A stretch of DNA of 64,000 bases, from positions 86,205 through 150,204 of the forward strand of contig NZ_JAUAMB010000010.1 in assembly GCF_031010175.1 (NCBI RefSeq), given 5' to 3'. The notes under the pieces are model-generated. The model searched no databases, had not been told where the DNA came from, and was given only the letters and a program-made list of their open reading frames with translations. Shown here piece after piece: positions 46,603-57,318 of this stretch (position 1 is the first letter of the stretch; the number at the start of each line of letters is the position of its first letter). Source of the DNA: Halomonas sp. SpR1 (lineage in GTDB: Bacteria > Pseudomonadota > Gammaproteobacteria > Pseudomonadales > Halomonadaceae). Made by a program: the position numbers and the translations under genes.

Positions 46603-47920
46603 AACCGAGCAACTGCGCCCGCGCAGACTCAAAGCCTTCACGTAGCGCGCTATGTTCGGCCCTCAGGCCTTCAATGCAATAGCTGTTCAAAAACTGCCGA
46701 CCGACAAAGAGCTTCCGGTCGGTCTCTGTCAGCTTGACTTCCTCGCAGAGCTCCTTCCATTCACTGGCAATCGTTGCGAGTTGGTTCTCAATGATGCTCT
46801 TGGCTTCTTTTTCATTGAGCAAGAAATCAGGCGCGGCCATGAGACAGCTATGCAGCGTGCTCATACGGTTTTCACCCTTGATCAGCATTGCCTGTGTCGC
46901 CTCGTTGCCGGTTCTCCCTTGTGGGCAGATATCATAGGCAGGGGTCAAGGTAAGCATCTCGCCGTCCCAGAATGCGGCATGGTTGCGAGCATGGTCGTCC
47001 GTATTGCCGCATAGGATATTAAAAACGATCCGTCCGTACAGCTCTTTCAGCGTTTCCTTTGGCTTGGTGAAGCGGTGACGGATGATCTCGGCAAGCTCTT
47101 CATAAGACGCATAGCGCGCCATCATTTCGTCAAGGCCAAGCATCGTCAGAGCCGACACCATTGCTCTGCGCTGCCAGCCAGCCTCTGATTTGAGGCGGTC
47201 AAAGCGTTCTATGAGCAGCACGTCTTTGCCAGCAGCCGCGATCATCGAGACAGGGGCAACATTGAGGTTACACAAAGCCGCGAGCTTCATGGCGATAAAT
47301 TCCGCCTTCACGACGCTGTAAATGTCCGTGCTTGAAGAGAACTTGGCGATTGTTTTGTGTTCGCCGTTATCGATCAGGGCTTTGGGGCGGGCGCCGCCGA
47401 TCGATGTGCCGTGGTTCAACGCCTGATCGAGCGCGGGCGTCAGTGGGGCGCCTTGCTCGATCCGTTCGGCTGCTTCCAGCAATTCCTCATAGGATGCTTC
47501 TGCTTTGAGGCGGGGAACGTATTCCGTGGCGGAATGCTGAAAATCGAGTGCACCGATTCGATCCGATCCCGACTCAAGCAAGTAGGTGAGTTCGTTAATA
47601 TCGCTGGTTTCGGTCTCGGTTGCCTTGGCACCCATCAGACGGTTGATGATAACCCTGCGGCCCCAAGCATCTGGCGAGCCATCACGAAGGCAACTGGCCA
47701 TTGCCAAGCCAGCGGCCGGTTCGATCAGGCCGCGGCGGAGCGGAAGCTCTGAGTCATAGATGGGTATCGCGGCATCACGCTCCAAATAGCTGGCGCCATA
47801 GTTGAAGCCATAGTTGTTCCCGTTCTGTGTGATGCGGCCGGCCACGACGGGGTGCGTTTCTCCAGGCAGCCAAATCCAGACATAGGCCTCTTTGTGGTCA
47901 GTAAGCTTAGAAATCATCAT
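46601..47920 (-). CDS. hipA: HipA-family serine/threonine kinase toxin
   Basis: Type II toxin kinase; E. coli HipA phosphorylates glutamyl-tRNA synthetase and causes persistence. Family marks here: the N-subdomain DGSPDAWGRRV (81-90), the activation segment GTSIGGARPKA (171-181, with the autophosphorylation-type Ser173), the catalytic loop NILCGNTDDHARNH (301-314) and the metal-binding PAYD (Asp330). Length 439 aa, so full length and probably active. Its start overlaps hipB by 14 bases. The 3' end abuts fic and parD remnants. Confidence 0.9.
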   Translation of the reverse strand: MMISKLTDHKEAYVWIWLPGETHPVVAGRITQNGNNYGFNYGASYLERDAAIPIYDSELPLRRGLIEPAAGLAMASCLRDGSPDAWGRRVIINRLMGAKATETETSDINELTYLLESGSDRIGALDFQHSATEYVPRLKAEASYEELLEAAERIEQGAPLTPALDQALNHGTSIGGARPKALIDNGEHKTIAKFSSSTDIYSVVKAEFIAMKLAALCNLNVAPVSMIAAAGKDVLLIERFDRLKSEAGWQRRAMVSALTMLGLDEMMARYASYEELAEIIRHRFTKPKETLKELYGRIVFNILCGNTDDHARNHAAFWDGEMLTLTPAYDICPQGRTGNEATQAMLIKGENRMSTLHSCLMAAPDFLLNEKEAKSIIENQLATIASEWKELCEEVKLTETDRKLFVGRQFLNSYCIEGLRAEHSALREGFESARAQLLG

Positions 47921-48239
47921 CGACCTCCTGCTTACTATGGCGGACGCTCTTAGGTAGCAGCGTTAGTTTTTCTTCTAGATGGGCGTTGTTCATCGCGAGT
48001 GTCCGTTCGTCAACATCGAACAAACGGACGCCGACGAGTGCGGCAACCTCGAAGACGGTGCCGATCTCAGAACCGGCTTCGCCATTTTCGATATTGCGGA
48101 GGGTTCTTCGGGTGATGCCTGCGCGTTCCGACAGTTCGGTAGCCGTAAGTTTGCGCTCCAAACGGCCAGCCTTGATCAACTTGCCGAGGATCGAGAGCGC
48201 CTGTTTTGTGACGCGAGAGTAGCTGCGTGCCCGTTTCAT
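47907..48239 (-). CDS. hipB: HipB-like XRE-family antitoxin
   Basis: 110-residue helix-turn-helix protein upstream of hipA on the same strand: LGKLIKAGRLERKLTATELSERAGI, then RRTLRNIENGEAGSEIG (about residues 18-60). It should bind HipA and repress the operon. The C-terminal tail is acidic (QEVDDDF), and its last codons overlap the hipA start, giving coupled translation. Confidence 0.85.
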   Translation of the reverse strand: MKRARSYSRVTKQALSILGKLIKAGRLERKLTATELSERAGITRRTLRNIENGEAGSEIGTVFEVAALVGVRLFDVDERTLAMNNAHLEEKLTLLPKSVRHSKQEVDDDF

Positions 48240-48609
48240 TCCTGCACCATTTTTTGAGTATTTTAAGACCCATAAGGAGCTTTGTGAGCTTTAAATTACT
48301 CACTATGAGCGAGTTTTGGTAATGTGACAAGCTGATAGAACATTTATAATCCTTAAAGAACCCATCGGGCACTTTAAATGCTTATGCTTATGGTCGAGAT
48401 TGAGCTGAAAAGACGTATTCATAACCTTACCTGCACTTTATCGGTTGGAGTCTTACCTACCATCACAATGCTTCTAGAGCATATCGATAGTTTCCAATAT
48501 CAAAGCAATATCGCTGAGCTGTCGTGCCCGGTACCTACTCTTATTGGTGCTCTTACCCAGTCGCTATGTGCGTTACTATCTGCACCTGTTATTCACGGAG
48601 GAAGCACTC
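48240..48609. other. Gap between hipB and the DUF808 gene
   Basis: 370 bases without a convincing gene; a frame at 48378-48644 looks accidental. CTCACTATGAG at 48299-48309 is a small dyad upstream of hipB and a possible HipB operator. From about 48553 the sequence becomes similar to the region before the second DUF808 copy. Confidence 0.45.
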
Positions 48610-49560
48610 ATGGCCATAGGTGGCTTAATAGGATTACTGGATGACATTGCCGCATTGGCGAAGTTGTCCGCAGCATCATTGGACGATGTCAGTGCCGCTG
48701 CGGGGCGTACGACGGCGAAGGCGGCCGGGGTGGTGGTGGATGATACGGCGGTGACGCCGCAATATTTGCAGGGGGTGACAGCGGAGCGCGAACTGGCGAT
48801 TGTGAAACAGATCGCGCTGGGGTCAATCCGCAACAAGCTGATTTTTATCCTGCCGGTGGCGCTGCTGCTGAATCACTTTTTGGCCTCTCTCTTGCCGATC
48901 ATATTGATGGTGGGCGGCACCTACCTGGCCTTTGAGGGCGCGGAGAAAGTCTGGCATAAGCTCTCCGGCGAGCATGATGACGAAAAACCAGCGGTAGAAA
49001 AGGGCCCGGAAGCCGAGAAAAAGATAGTGAGTGGAGCTGTTCGAACCGACCTGATTCTTTCCGCCGAAATCATGGTGATCGCGCTTGCCACGGTCTCCCA
49101 TCAAGGGTTCTGGTCGCAGTTGGCGAGCCTGGTGGTGGTCGCGTTTGTCATCACACTTCTTGTGTATGGGGTGGTGGTGCTGTTGGTCAAGATGGATGAT
49201 ATCGGCTTGAAGCTCGCCCAGCGGGAGAATTCGGCAATGCAGACACTGGGCCGTGCCCTGGTGACGGCCATGCCCAAGGTGCTAGCGACCATCTCGGTCG
49301 TGGGAACCGTCGCTATGCTCTGGGTAGGTGGGCATATCCTGATGGCCAATCTGGGTGCCGATGGCACGGGTTGGTTTAACGCGCCCTATGATTGGGTACA
49401 CCATGTCGAGCATGGCATTGGCGAGGCGACCGGCGCCTTGGGCGGTATGCTGGGCTGGAGCTTCAATACGCTGTGCTCTGCAGTGATTGGCTTTTGGTGG
49501 GCTCGGTTGTGGTGGGTGTGTAGCGCTTCATCCCCACTAAGAAGGCGTGTTCCGAATAGG
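48577..49560 (+). repeat. Direct repeat unit A (DUF808)
   Basis: Nearly identical, in the same orientation, to about 62105-63088. The pair are 13.5 kb apart and could recombine, removing or duplicating the autotransporter, dehydrogenase and parDE genes between them. Confidence 0.8.
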
Positions 49561-49602
49561 GGCGAGCAGCGCAGTGCGTATCAGACGTCGAAACGCCCGT
49601 GA
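48610..49602 (+). CDS. DUF808 (YedI-like) inner-membrane protein, frameshifted copy
   Basis: Membrane protein with the DUF808 beginning LIGLLDDIAALAKLSAASLDDVS and several helices. The start at 48610 has GGAGG upstream. For about 297 residues it differs from the copy at 62138 by only ten substitutions. One base is then missing at about 49495 (CTTTTGG for CTTTCTGG), so the end is read out of frame into 34 unrelated residues; even after restoring the frame a TAG would stop it early. The final membrane helix is lost, so this copy is probably inactive. Confidence 0.8.
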   Translation: MAIGGLIGLLDDIAALAKLSAASLDDVSAAAGRTTAKAAGVVVDDTAVTPQYLQGVTAERELAIVKQIALGSIRNKLIFILPVALLLNHFLASLLPIILMVGGTYLAFEGAEKVWHKLSGEHDDEKPAVEKGPEAEKKIVSGAVRTDLILSAEIMVIALATVSHQGFWSQLASLVVVAFVITLLVYGVVVLLVKMDDIGLKLAQRENSAMQTLGRALVTAMPKVLATISVVGTVAMLWVGGHILMANLGADGTGWFNAPYDWVHHVEHGIGEATGALGGMLGWSFNTLCSAVIGFWWARLWWVCSASSPLRRRVPNRGEQRSAYQTSKRP

Positions 49603-49856
49603 ATTATTGTACGCGACAACACCCGGTGCTTCTATGGTCTGCATTTCCGCATTTCCCTGTAGAGACAGGAGCCGTTGATTCTCGCGAATTAGCCGAACAT
49701 CTTCCGGCAGGCTGGAAAAATCTTGTTCGTTATCAGCTCGATCTCGGGTGTTTAAATTGGCCTGATACCTAGCTTCTGAGCATGCAGAATACCAGGGAAA
49801 AGGGAGGGTAGCGCCAGAAAAAAGCAGAGCCCTTTATATACTGCTGTTCTTTCCAT
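49540..49856 (-). pseudogene. Decayed gene for a secreted protein (tentative)
   Basis: From an ATG at 49856 the frame gives a typical signal peptide (MERTAVYKGLCFFLALPSLF, ending near HAQ) but stops after 34 codons. A different minus-strand frame then continues open for about 80 codons (DFSSLPEDVRLIRENQRLL). This fits a frameshifted remnant, but no family was recognised. The rest of the 49603-50090 gap holds nothing identifiable. Confidence 0.3.
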
Positions 49857-50090
49857 TATTCACTCCATCGTTAGCTAATCTATTACATCAACGTTCCCTA
49901 CTGACGAAGATGATCGTAGCTCAACAGGGTGCCAATACTGGTATCTTGTCTTATGAGTTGGCTTGCTGGTAGTTATCAGTATTATAAAGTTACTGATTTT
50001 GTTTCTATTCTTAAACAAATTGCCAGAATGGCTTAGGGAGTAGTGGGTCGAAGCCGGGTGACGATGCTTAGGTCATTATTTGGGCGCCGA

Positions 50091-51692
50091 CTACCAGGAA
50101 TACTGCGAAGCTGATCGCGCATCATCTGCCCTTCTCATCATCCTTGGAAACATCTCCCGCACCTCTGGTGCAATGGCGTCTGGGCCATGGATCCTCAGAA
50201 GGTGGGTCACAATGCCCTTGAGGATATTGCGCTGGTGAGCGGGGCGGGTGAACTGGCGTGCCGATATCCGGTAAAGGTAACCGGTCAGGTGCTGACCAAA
50301 AGCCGGTGGCATGGCGGCAAGCGCTTGTTCCTGAGCTGGAACAAGGTTTTTGGCCTTGGCTGAGACAAGAAACAGGCCCCACTTGTCTTGCCCTTCTGGC
50401 ACAAGATCATAAAGCTGCACGGCGAGTTGCTCGACAACGCTGCGTTTGTTACCTGCCACCATGGCAACGGCTTTCAGGATCACCAGATAAATATGGAATT
50501 GCGAGCCAGGCTCGGCCAGTTCAATGGCCTTGTCGTAAAGTGCTCCTGCTTCCTCAATCTCGCCTCGGCTGGCGGCAATCTGGGCTTTCATGGAAAAACT
50601 GGCGGCAAAGGCGCTACTTTGGATAAAGGCTTCGTCAGTCAGCTTTGCGGTAAGATCGAGAAAGCCCCTGTCGATAAAGCGCAGCAGCTTGGCGATGGCC
50701 AGCAGTAGATGCGGATCGTTATGAGCACCGGGCAAAGCTCTGAACACAAGCGATTCGATCTCGTCTTCTAGCATCGCCCAATTGGCACTGGAAAGCGGGG
50801 GCGTTTCCCCAAGGCTCTGCAGCAGCCTTGTATAATGGTTGAGTGCGAGCATGATGGCACTCTGGGGATTAGTCCTGTCCTCCTCAAAAGCAGACTGCAG
50901 CCGTTTGGCGTTTTCCTGCCAACTCACTGTATCGTCGATCAGCATCATGGCGGCATCATGCATGCGCAGATGCATAGGCCTATCAGTGGGGTTGGTCTCT
51001 GAACTTCCCGAAAAGGCCTCGTGGTGCCACAGTGCGTCGGTGATGGCGCGGGCCAGGGTCGTGGGCTCGCCGGAATCCTGTTGCGGTTTCCAGCAGCGGC
51101 GAAAATGCGTGATCGCTTGTGAGGTGCGCCCTTCGCGCAAGACAAGCGCCAGATGCAGTGTGTCTTGTTCCGCATAGGCGCTGATTTCCAGCGTGTAATT
51201 GAACGAATTCTCACCCCCGGCAGAAGCTCGGTAGTGAGGGAAGGACAAAATATTGCGATCCTCGCCCACAATCTTATCCAGACCATCCTTGAGCTGACCG
51301 GGAAAGTTACCGGCCAGAGTCTGTAAATCCTCCAGGCCGAAAACCGGCCCGATCAGCATAAAGCCCGAAAGCGGTTCGTTGCTGACCGGATCGGCGATCC
51401 AGTAATAACCTTCGCCATATTGGGTGATGATAAAACGCGGGGTACGGGCATTATCGCCCAGTCTTTTGCGCAGCCTGTTAATAAGATAATCGATATGACG
51501 ATCGGTTAAAGTGCCATCGTTATCGCCCAAACTTTCAAGTAATTGCGCGCGAGTGACCAGCGTGCGAGGTTTCTTTACCAACCGCAACAGCAAGGCGCGT
51601 TCCTGTCGCGTGAAGCGGATGGTTTGGCCATCCTCGTGCTCTGCGCTGAGCATGTCCGGCTGAAAAAGCAGATCGTTATAACGCACCATCAT
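50091..51692 (-). CDS. Winged-helix regulator with a large helical C-terminal domain
   Basis: The N-terminal OmpR/CadC-type winged helix (about residues 20-97: TIRFTRQERALLLRLV, LTDRHIDYLINRLRKRL, GEGYYWI) is followed by about 430 residues with no membrane helix. That part includes a middle alpha/beta region and TPR-like helices (AQIAASRGEIEEAGALYDKAIELA). It is therefore a soluble one-component regulator, unlike membrane-bound CadC. The start at 51692 is chosen because the domain begins just after it and GGGAGG precedes; an in-frame ATG at 51836 would add 48 residues. It is divergent from the giant autotransporter and is its likely regulator. Confidence 0.75.
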   Translation of the reverse strand: MMVRYNDLLFQPDMLSAEHEDGQTIRFTRQERALLLRLVKKPRTLVTRAQLLESLGDNDGTLTDRHIDYLINRLRKRLGDNARTPRFIITQYGEGYYWIADPVSNEPLSGFMLIGPVFGLEDLQTLAGNFPGQLKDGLDKIVGEDRNILSFPHYRASAGGENSFNYTLEISAYAEQDTLHLALVLREGRTSQAITHFRRCWKPQQDSGEPTTLARAITDALWHHEAFSGSSETNPTDRPMHLRMHDAAMMLIDDTVSWQENAKRLQSAFEEDRTNPQSAIMLALNHYTRLLQSLGETPPLSSANWAMLEDEIESLVFRALPGAHNDPHLLLAIAKLLRFIDRGFLDLTAKLTDEAFIQSSAFAASFSMKAQIAASRGEIEEAGALYDKAIELAEPGSQFHIYLVILKAVAMVAGNKRSVVEQLAVQLYDLVPEGQDKWGLFLVSAKAKNLVPAQEQALAAMPPAFGQHLTGYLYRISARQFTRPAHQRNILKGIVTHLLRIHGPDAIAPEVREMFPRMMRRADDARSASQYSW

Positions 51693-51868
51693 TTCTGGCC
51701 GCTGCCTCCCTGACTTTATCCGAATATGCAATATAACCCGGCGCCGATCAGCCTTAAAGGCTAGATCGGGCACAATCAAATATTGGTGCGAGATTGTTTT
51801 GATACGTTTGTGTTCTGAATGGCCGAAGCCGACCAAAAAAGCAACATATCATACAGGGAGCATTCAGC

Positions 51869-54800
51869 ATGAACCACGTCTATCGCACTGTTTTCAATCA
51901 AACCTTAGGTTTGTGGCAGGTCGTCCCGGAATCGGCAAAAACGCGTGGCAAGTCTTCCTGTGTATCGGTATTCGGGGGCTCAATGATCCTTCTTTCGCTG
52001 ACGTTGGTAGCTGGCTCGGTGCAGGCGGAAACCCTGGAGATCCCAGGGGGCATGATTGTGATTAGCAACCCTCCAGAGCCCGGGAGCCCGACTCCTGGAA
52101 CTGACGGCTCGAATTATGACCTTATCATAACTTCACCCCGGAGTGCGGCTGGTTCAGGGGAAAACGGAGGTACTGGGGAGGACGGAGGAAGAGGCGAGCC
52201 AGGCACCAGTCCTTTTGGGGCCGCAGCGGATGGTGCCCCTGGTGAGTACGGTGAGTATGAAGATGGAGGTTTTTTGGGAGGCATTGTTAACCCTGCCGAC
52301 AGCCCGAATATTGATATCGAAACGAGCGTGTATTCAAGCATCCGGGTTCGTGGGGAAGAACGTAGTGGTTCTCTCGTAATAGATCCAGCCAAGGTGCTTG
52401 GTTTGGATGGCGCCGATGGATTGTCTGGCGCGGATGGCGGGCGAGGCGGATTGGGAGACCACCAAGCGTGGGTCACTGTTGACGGCGAATTGGGACTGTG
52501 GCGGTCGGAAAATGGAGGAACTGGAGGAGAAGGCGGCACAGGGCGCAAAGGCCCTAGTAGTGAAGACAGCGGTGGCCCCGGAGGCAGGGGCGGCTTTGGT
52601 GGGCGAGGTGCTGCTGGCGAAAAAGCCGGAAACGGCGCTGATGGCTTGGCGGGCAAGGAGGGATATGCTGGAGGAGGTGGGATCCGTGTATCGGCCAGTG
52701 CCTCCTTTTCCGATGCAGAACCGTTTGTGATTGAGAATGAAACCGGGGCCATCATCAAGGCCGGCAATGGTGGCAATGGTGGCAATGGCGGTGCCGGTGG
52801 AGGTGGTGGGGACACCCTGCAAGCAGCGTCAGGAGGTATTGGGGGTGGAGGGGGGAGAGGGGGGGAGGGTTACACCCGCGATCCTGGTTGCCTCTTCCTA
52901 TGTGGTGAGCCCGGTATGGGAGGAGGAGGTGGCGATGGCGGCCAGGGCGGCACCGGTGGTGCCGGTGGCGACGGAGGCGATGGCGGCGACGGAGGCAACG
53001 GCGGTGCCGGTGGAGAGGGCGGAATTGCCCTCGAACTTCAAGGTAATGGCCATGACTTCCAAGTAAATTTGGAGAACCACGGGAGGATTCAAGGTGGTTC
53101 AGGCGGGTATGGTGGCTCAGGAGGAGATGGTGGCTCAGGAGGAGCTGGCGGCGCTGGAGGCGATGGTGGCAAAGGCGGTAATGGAGGTGCCACAGGGCCA
53201 GGCAAACCAGATACTGTCGGAGGTCTGCCTGGACATGGGTCGTTTGGCGGGCATGGCGGGAGTGGTGGCGATGGCGGCAATGGTGGAAATGCAGGGCACG
53301 GTGAAGATGGCGGACAGGGCGGTCACGCGGTGATGGCTGGCAGTCTAAATACTGCAAACCTCGGTTCCGTCATTGCTGGAAATGGCGGCAATGGCGGTCA
53401 TGCCGCAGGTTCTGCCGGCGCAGGCGGAAGCGCCGGTGCAGGCGGTGGCGCCGGGGCCGCGGGTGATGGTGGCGTTCGGGAGGCCGATGGCCACGTCCGC
53501 ATTGGGCTGGTAGGCGATAGACCTTCATCAGGAAGTGCAGGTTCTGTAGGCGCCTCTGGTGACGCCCACGCCGAAGGGGGCGCGGGCGGAACCGGTGGTA
53601 TTGCCCTGTGGTTTGCAGACGGTCAGCTCCGGAATGGCGAGGAGGGGGATGCCGGGACAATTCGCGGCGGTAACGGCGGCAACGGAGGGCGATCCAGCGG
53701 CTCCTTGTCGCATCGCAATGGTGGCGACGGCGGAGTTGGCATTTTGGTAGAAGAGTCTGGCCTGATCGAGAACATTGCGGGCCAGGTTCGTGGCGGTCAC
53801 GGTGGTGACGGTGGAGGCCACGATGGTACTGGAGGAAACGGGTCTGATGCGGGTGGCAACGGTGGTGCTGGCGGTACCGCCATATTCGGGGTCGGCCCTG
53901 TTGCCGTGGTCAATGTAGGCGAAATCGTTGGTGGAGATGGTGGTGCCGCGGGCACAGGCTCTCTAGGCGGCTTGTCTGGAAATGGCGGTGCTGCTGCGAC
54001 TGGTATGGATCTTGCTGTTGACAATCGTGGGTGGATTGAAGGGGGGGATGGCGAAACCGGTGGTGCGGGCATCGTCGGGGCTCCTATCCTGTGGTTCACC
54101 GGCGAACTTGACCTTGAGAACCAGGCCGACGGTGAAATTCACGGCGGAACTGGCGTTACAGCTGGTGGACACGGCGTTTCCAGCCTGGATCTGGTCGATC
54201 TGTCACTGCATAACCAAGGAATAATCCAGGGGGGGGACGGTGTTTTTTCCGGTGGCTATGGTGTGCTTGTGGAGGGCGGTGGCGCCGTCATCACCAATGC
54301 CGGACGTATTGCCGGAGGGATATCAGCCCGAGGAATTCGAGCGGATGCCGTACATCTGAGCGGCGACGACAACACGCTGATTCTGGAAGAAGGTTTCGAA
54401 TTCGACGGGCGGGTTGTCAGCAACGCGGATAGCGATGGCGATACCCTGCAACTGGGCGGAGAAGGTGACAGCACCTTCAATGTTTCGATTGTGGAAGGTT
54501 TCAGTCGGTATGTCGTCGATACCACAGGGAACTGGTCGCTAGAGGGCACTCGGCAGGATCCCGCAGATGTTGTTCCATGGCGCGTCGTGAGCGGTACGTT
54601 GATGGCGCGGAATGCCGCACTGGGGAATGAGAACGTACCGCTCATACTGGATGGCGGTGTTTTCCGGGGCTGGCGCCTACAGAGTCTCGATCGCACCGTG
54701 ATGATCGGCGCGGGCGGTGGTGTTCTGGAGAGCACGGATGGTGGATTCATGACGATCAGCGGCTCGATCGAGGGATCGGGAGATCTCACCTTCTCCGGGG

Positions 54801-56902
54801 CGGGTACGACCATGCTGTTTGACCAGAGTGGCTTCAGTGGAAATGCGTGGGTGGAGAACGGGGAACTGAGCATTTTTCAGGACGGCGTCTTCCTTGCGGA
54901 TCGCCTTGTGGTGCTTGACGGTGCGGCCATCGGAGGTACGGGGCGCATTGGTTCAACAGAGATCGAAACCGGCGGCACGATGTCGCCCGGAAATTCCATC
55001 GGCACGCTGACCGTGGATGGCGACTGGACGCTGGCTTCAGGTGGCACCTTACTGGCGGAAATGAACGATGGTGGCAATGTCGCTGGCGTCAATAACGACC
55101 TGGTGTTGGTCAGAGGAGATGCCCTGATCGAAAATGGCGCCATCGTGCATCTGACGCCGGAAGGCGGCAGTGGCACAAATTACGCAGACGACACCATATA
55201 CACCATCGTGCAGGCCGACAGCCTGACAGTCGAAGATGTGCAGGCACTGAATAACGCTCTGGAGAGTGACTACGCGTACCTGGACTTCATTCTGGCACAG
55301 AACAACAATGATCTGACGGTGACCAGTACCTTGGCGGCGGAACCGGAACCGGAACCGGAACCGGAACCAGAACCGGAACCAGAACCGGAACCAGAACCGG
55401 AACCAGAACCGGAACCGGAACCAGAACCGGAACCAGAACCGGAACCAGAACCGGAACCAGAACCGGAACCAGAACCGGAACCGGAACCAGAACCGGAACC
55501 AGAACCGGAGCCAGGGCCAGAACCGGAGCCAGAACCGGAGCCAGAACCGGAGCCAGAACCGGAGCCAGAACCGGAGCCAGAACCGGAGCCAGAACCGGAG
55601 CCAGAACCGGAGCCAGAACCGGAGCCAGAACCGGAGCCAGAACCGGAGCCAGGGCCAGAACCGGAGCCAGGGCCAGAACCGGAGCCAGGGCCAGAACCGG
55701 AGCCAGGGCCAGAACCGGAGCCAGGGCCAGAACCGGAGCCAGGGCCAGAACCGGAGCCAGAACCAGAACCGGAGCCAGAGCCGGAGCCAGAACCAGAACC
55801 GGAGCCAGAACCGGAGCCAGAACCTCAGCCCATCCAGTCCTTCGTGCTGGAAGGAATGACCCCGAACCAATCGGCCACGGCTGGAGCGTCTTTCACTCTT
55901 GGCGCCGGTCATGAGGTGTATGACCGCATCCTCAATATGAGTGAAGAACAGGCCTTTGCTGCCATGGATAGCCTTTCCGGGGAAATTCATGTCAGTACCT
56001 GGGCCAACCTGGTGGAAACCGGCAACCAGGTGCGGCAGGCCGCCCTGCAACGCCTGCGCACGGTATCCTGGCAGAAAGGCGAGGGTAATGGTACCTGGTT
56101 CGAGGCGCTGGGCAGCACTCGTGATCTGGAGGGCGATGGAAACGCAGCGTCCCTCGGCAGTGATGAATACGGTTTGCTGGTGGGCGTGGATGCGGCCCTG
56201 GATAACGGCTGGCGTCTGGGCGTGTTCGGCGGTGGCAGTAACAGCGACCTTGAAGACAGCCGCCGTGCATCCAGTGCTGATAGCCAGAGCCTGCACCTGG
56301 GCGCTTATGCCAGCAACAATTGGGATCAGGTCAGTGTCAGCCTGGGGCTGACTTACAGTTGGCACGAGGTGGAAACGCAGCGTGATGCCCTGGGCCAGCG
56401 GCTGCTATCTTCCCGGGATGCCCACAGCACACAGGGGTTTGCCGAGCTGGGCTATCGTCTGGATTTGGCCGGTGGCTGGTTGCAGCCTTTTGCGGAATTG
56501 GCCCTGGTCAATATTGACAATGACAGCTTCCGGGAACGTGGTGGCAGTGCTGCTTTGCAAGGCGCCGGCGACGATAGCCGCACCGGCTTCAGCACTCTGG
56601 GGCTGCGCGGTGGCACGGTCATCGCCTTGGGCAGCGGCGGCGGCAACGTCAACCTGTTTGGTTCCCTGGGCTGGCGCCATGCTTTCTTGGACTCCGAACT
56701 GAGCAGCGAGCATCGCTTTGTGGACGGCGGTAGCCGCTTCACCATCCAGAGCGTGCCGCTGACGGAGGACGCTGTCCAACTGGAACTGGGTGCCGAGTTC
56801 CAGTTGACAGACAAAAGTAGCGTGAACTTGCGTTACCGGGATGCCGATGCCAGTGACTTCGATGAGCAGGAGGTGCGGCTGCAAATTGGCTGGCGTTTCT
56901 GA
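51869..56902 (+). CDS. Giant glycine-rich autotransporter with Glu-Pro repeat linker
   Basis: Type V secreted surface protein, 1677 aa. The N-terminus is an extended signal peptide ([19 protein letters not shown]) with cleavage near residue 52. Residues about 85-740 form a passenger crowded with GGxGG/GGDGG units, like PE_PGRS-type glycine-rich folds. Then come beta-helix segments ending with an autotransporter-associated strand ([17 protein letters not shown]). A Glu-Pro repeat (1158-1319) leads to a beta-barrel of about 310 residues that ends in the obligatory aromatic (QIGWRF). AGGGAG precedes the ATG. The passenger probably acts in adhesion or surface coating; target unknown. Confidence 0.9.
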   Translation: MNHVYRTVFNQTLGLWQVVPESAKTRGKSSCVSVFGGSMILLSLTLVAGSVQAETLEIPGGMIVISNPPEPGSPTPGTDGSNYDLIITSPRSAAGSGENGGTGEDGGRGEPGTSPFGAAADGAPGEYGEYEDGGFLGGIVNPADSPNIDIETSVYSSIRVRGEERSGSLVIDPAKVLGLDGADGLSGADGGRGGLGDHQAWVTVDGELGLWRSENGGTGGEGGTGRKGPSSEDSGGPGGRGGFGGRGAAGEKAGNGADGLAGKEGYAGGGGIRVSASASFSDAEPFVIENETGAIIKAGNGGNGGNGGAGGGGGDTLQAASGGIGGGGGRGGEGYTRDPGCLFLCGEPGMGGGGGDGGQGGTGGAGGDGGDGGDGGNGGAGGEGGIALELQGNGHDFQVNLENHGRIQGGSGGYGGSGGDGGSGGAGGAGGDGGKGGNGGATGPGKPDTVGGLPGHGSFGGHGGSGGDGGNGGNAGHGEDGGQGGHAVMAGSLNTANLGSVIAGNGGNGGHAAGSAGAGGSAGAGGGAGAAGDGGVREADGHVRIGLVGDRPSSGSAGSVGASGDAHAEGGAGGTGGIALWFADGQLRNGEEGDAGTIRGGNGGNGGRSSGSLSHRNGGDGGVGILVEESGLIENIAGQVRGGHGGDGGGHDGTGGNGSDAGGNGGAGGTAIFGVGPVAVVNVGEIVGGDGGAAGTGSLGGLSGNGGAAATGMDLAVDNRGWIEGGDGETGGAGIVGAPILWFTGELDLENQADGEIHGGTGVTAGGHGVSSLDLVDLSLHNQGIIQGGDGVFSGGYGVLVEGGGAVITNAGRIAGGISARGIRADAVHLSGDDNTLILEEGFEFDGRVVSNADSDGDTLQLGGEGDSTFNVSIVEGFSRYVVDTTGNWSLEGTRQDPADVVPWRVVSGTLMARNAALGNENVPLILDGGVFRGWRLQSLDRTVMIGAGGGVLESTDGGFMTISGSIEGSGDLTFSGAGTTMLFDQSGFSGNAWVENGELSIFQDGVFLADRLVVLDGAAIGGTGRIGSTEIETGGTMSPGNSIGTLTVDGDWTLASGGTLLAEMNDGGNVAGVNNDLVLVRGDALIENGAIVHLTPEGGSGTNYADDTIYTIVQADSLTVEDVQALNNALESDYAYLDFILAQNNNDLTVTSTLAAEPEPEPEPEPEPEPEPEPEPEPEPEPEPEPEPEPEPEPEPEPEPEPEPEPEPEPEPEPGPEPEPEPEPEPEPEPEPEPEPEPEPEPEPEPEPEPEPEPEPEPEPGPEPEPGPEPEPGPEPEPGPEPEPGPEPEPGPEPEPEPEPEPEPEPEPEPEPEPEPEPQPIQSFVLEGMTPNQSATAGASFTLGAGHEVYDRILNMSEEQAFAAMDSLSGEIHVSTWANLVETGNQVRQAALQRLRTVSWQKGEGNGTWFEALGSTRDLEGDGNAASLGSDEYGLLVGVDAALDNGWRLGVFGGGSNSDLEDSRRASSADSQSLHLGAYASNNWDQVSVSLGLTYSWHEVETQRDALGQRLLSSRDAHSTQGFAELGYRLDLAGGWLQPFAELALVNIDNDSFRERGGSAALQGAGDDSRTGFSTLGLRGGTVIALGSGGGNVNLFGSLGWRHAFLDSELSSEHRFVDGGSRFTIQSVPLTEDAVQLELGAEFQLTDKSSVNLRYRDADASDFDEQEVRLQIGWRF
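55340..55825 (+). repeat. In-frame Glu-Pro minisatellite in the autotransporter
   Basis: About 486 bases built of 6-base EP codon pairs. The 5' part alternates GAACCG and GAACCA; the middle is a 12-base unit of GAGCCA and GAACCG; then an 18-base unit with CCAGGGCCA (Gly-Pro) is repeated about seven times. All periods are multiples of six, so unit gain or loss changes spacer length without shifting the frame. Confidence 0.9.
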
Positions 56903-56974
56903 TACCAGGCTTCGCCTCTATCCGCTATTGGTGGTGAGTCTGGATTGTTCTAGTGCGCACTGATCCTGGCGGCC

Positions 56975-57311
56975 TGCATCAGTCATAGCAGAACGAAAAG
57001 CCAAACTGAGTGGTCATCACGAGCGTTAATTAAGGCTGCTGCGAATGCTATTATCCGCCAATCAGAATCGGGCGCCGACCAAAACGGTTTGAAAGCAGCC
57101 CAAAAATGATCTGACCTACGCCAAGCATAATCATGTAGAGGGTAAGCGTTAGCTGAACTACTTCGGGTGTTGTCCCGAGAATCGCTGGCATAGCGGGCAC
57201 AATCGGCAGATAAATGCCCATGCCGAGAGACGCGATAACATTAAAGGAGGCCAGCAGGGCCAGCGCTATCGTCAGGCTGTAAGTCCACAGCCGAGTGTTT
57301 TGAGTAGGCAC
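56975..57311 (-). pseudogene. Relic of the CmlA/FloR-type exporter (N-terminal part)
   Basis: From a GTG at 57311 with GGAGG (57319-57323) the frame matches the first 87 or so residues of the exporter at 42659, including SNRFGRRPILIGG, then hits a stop where sequence was lost. DNA similarity continues in broken form to about 56975. The gene is dead, yet its upstream leader is conserved. Confidence 0.8.
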
Positions 57312-57318
57312 GATAAAA

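Noticed and set aside
48378..48644. 88-codon frame before the DUF808 gene
   Set aside because: Overlaps the repeat edge and the true start of DUF808 without homology or a binding site.
52114..53357. Proline-rich minus-strand frames opposite the autotransporter passenger
   Set aside because: Antisense reading of glycine codons (GGN to NCC); no ribosome-binding sites or independent features.
52740..53900. GGxGG repeats considered as a CRISPR array or minisatellite
   Set aside because: No regular repeat-spacer period; the pattern is codon-level glycine bias within one reading frame.
55049..56365. Long minus-strand frame rich in Trp/Leu/Arg/Phe opposite the Glu-Pro repeat
   Set aside because: It is the antisense reading of the EP minisatellite and barrel; its repeats arise from the plus-strand codons.
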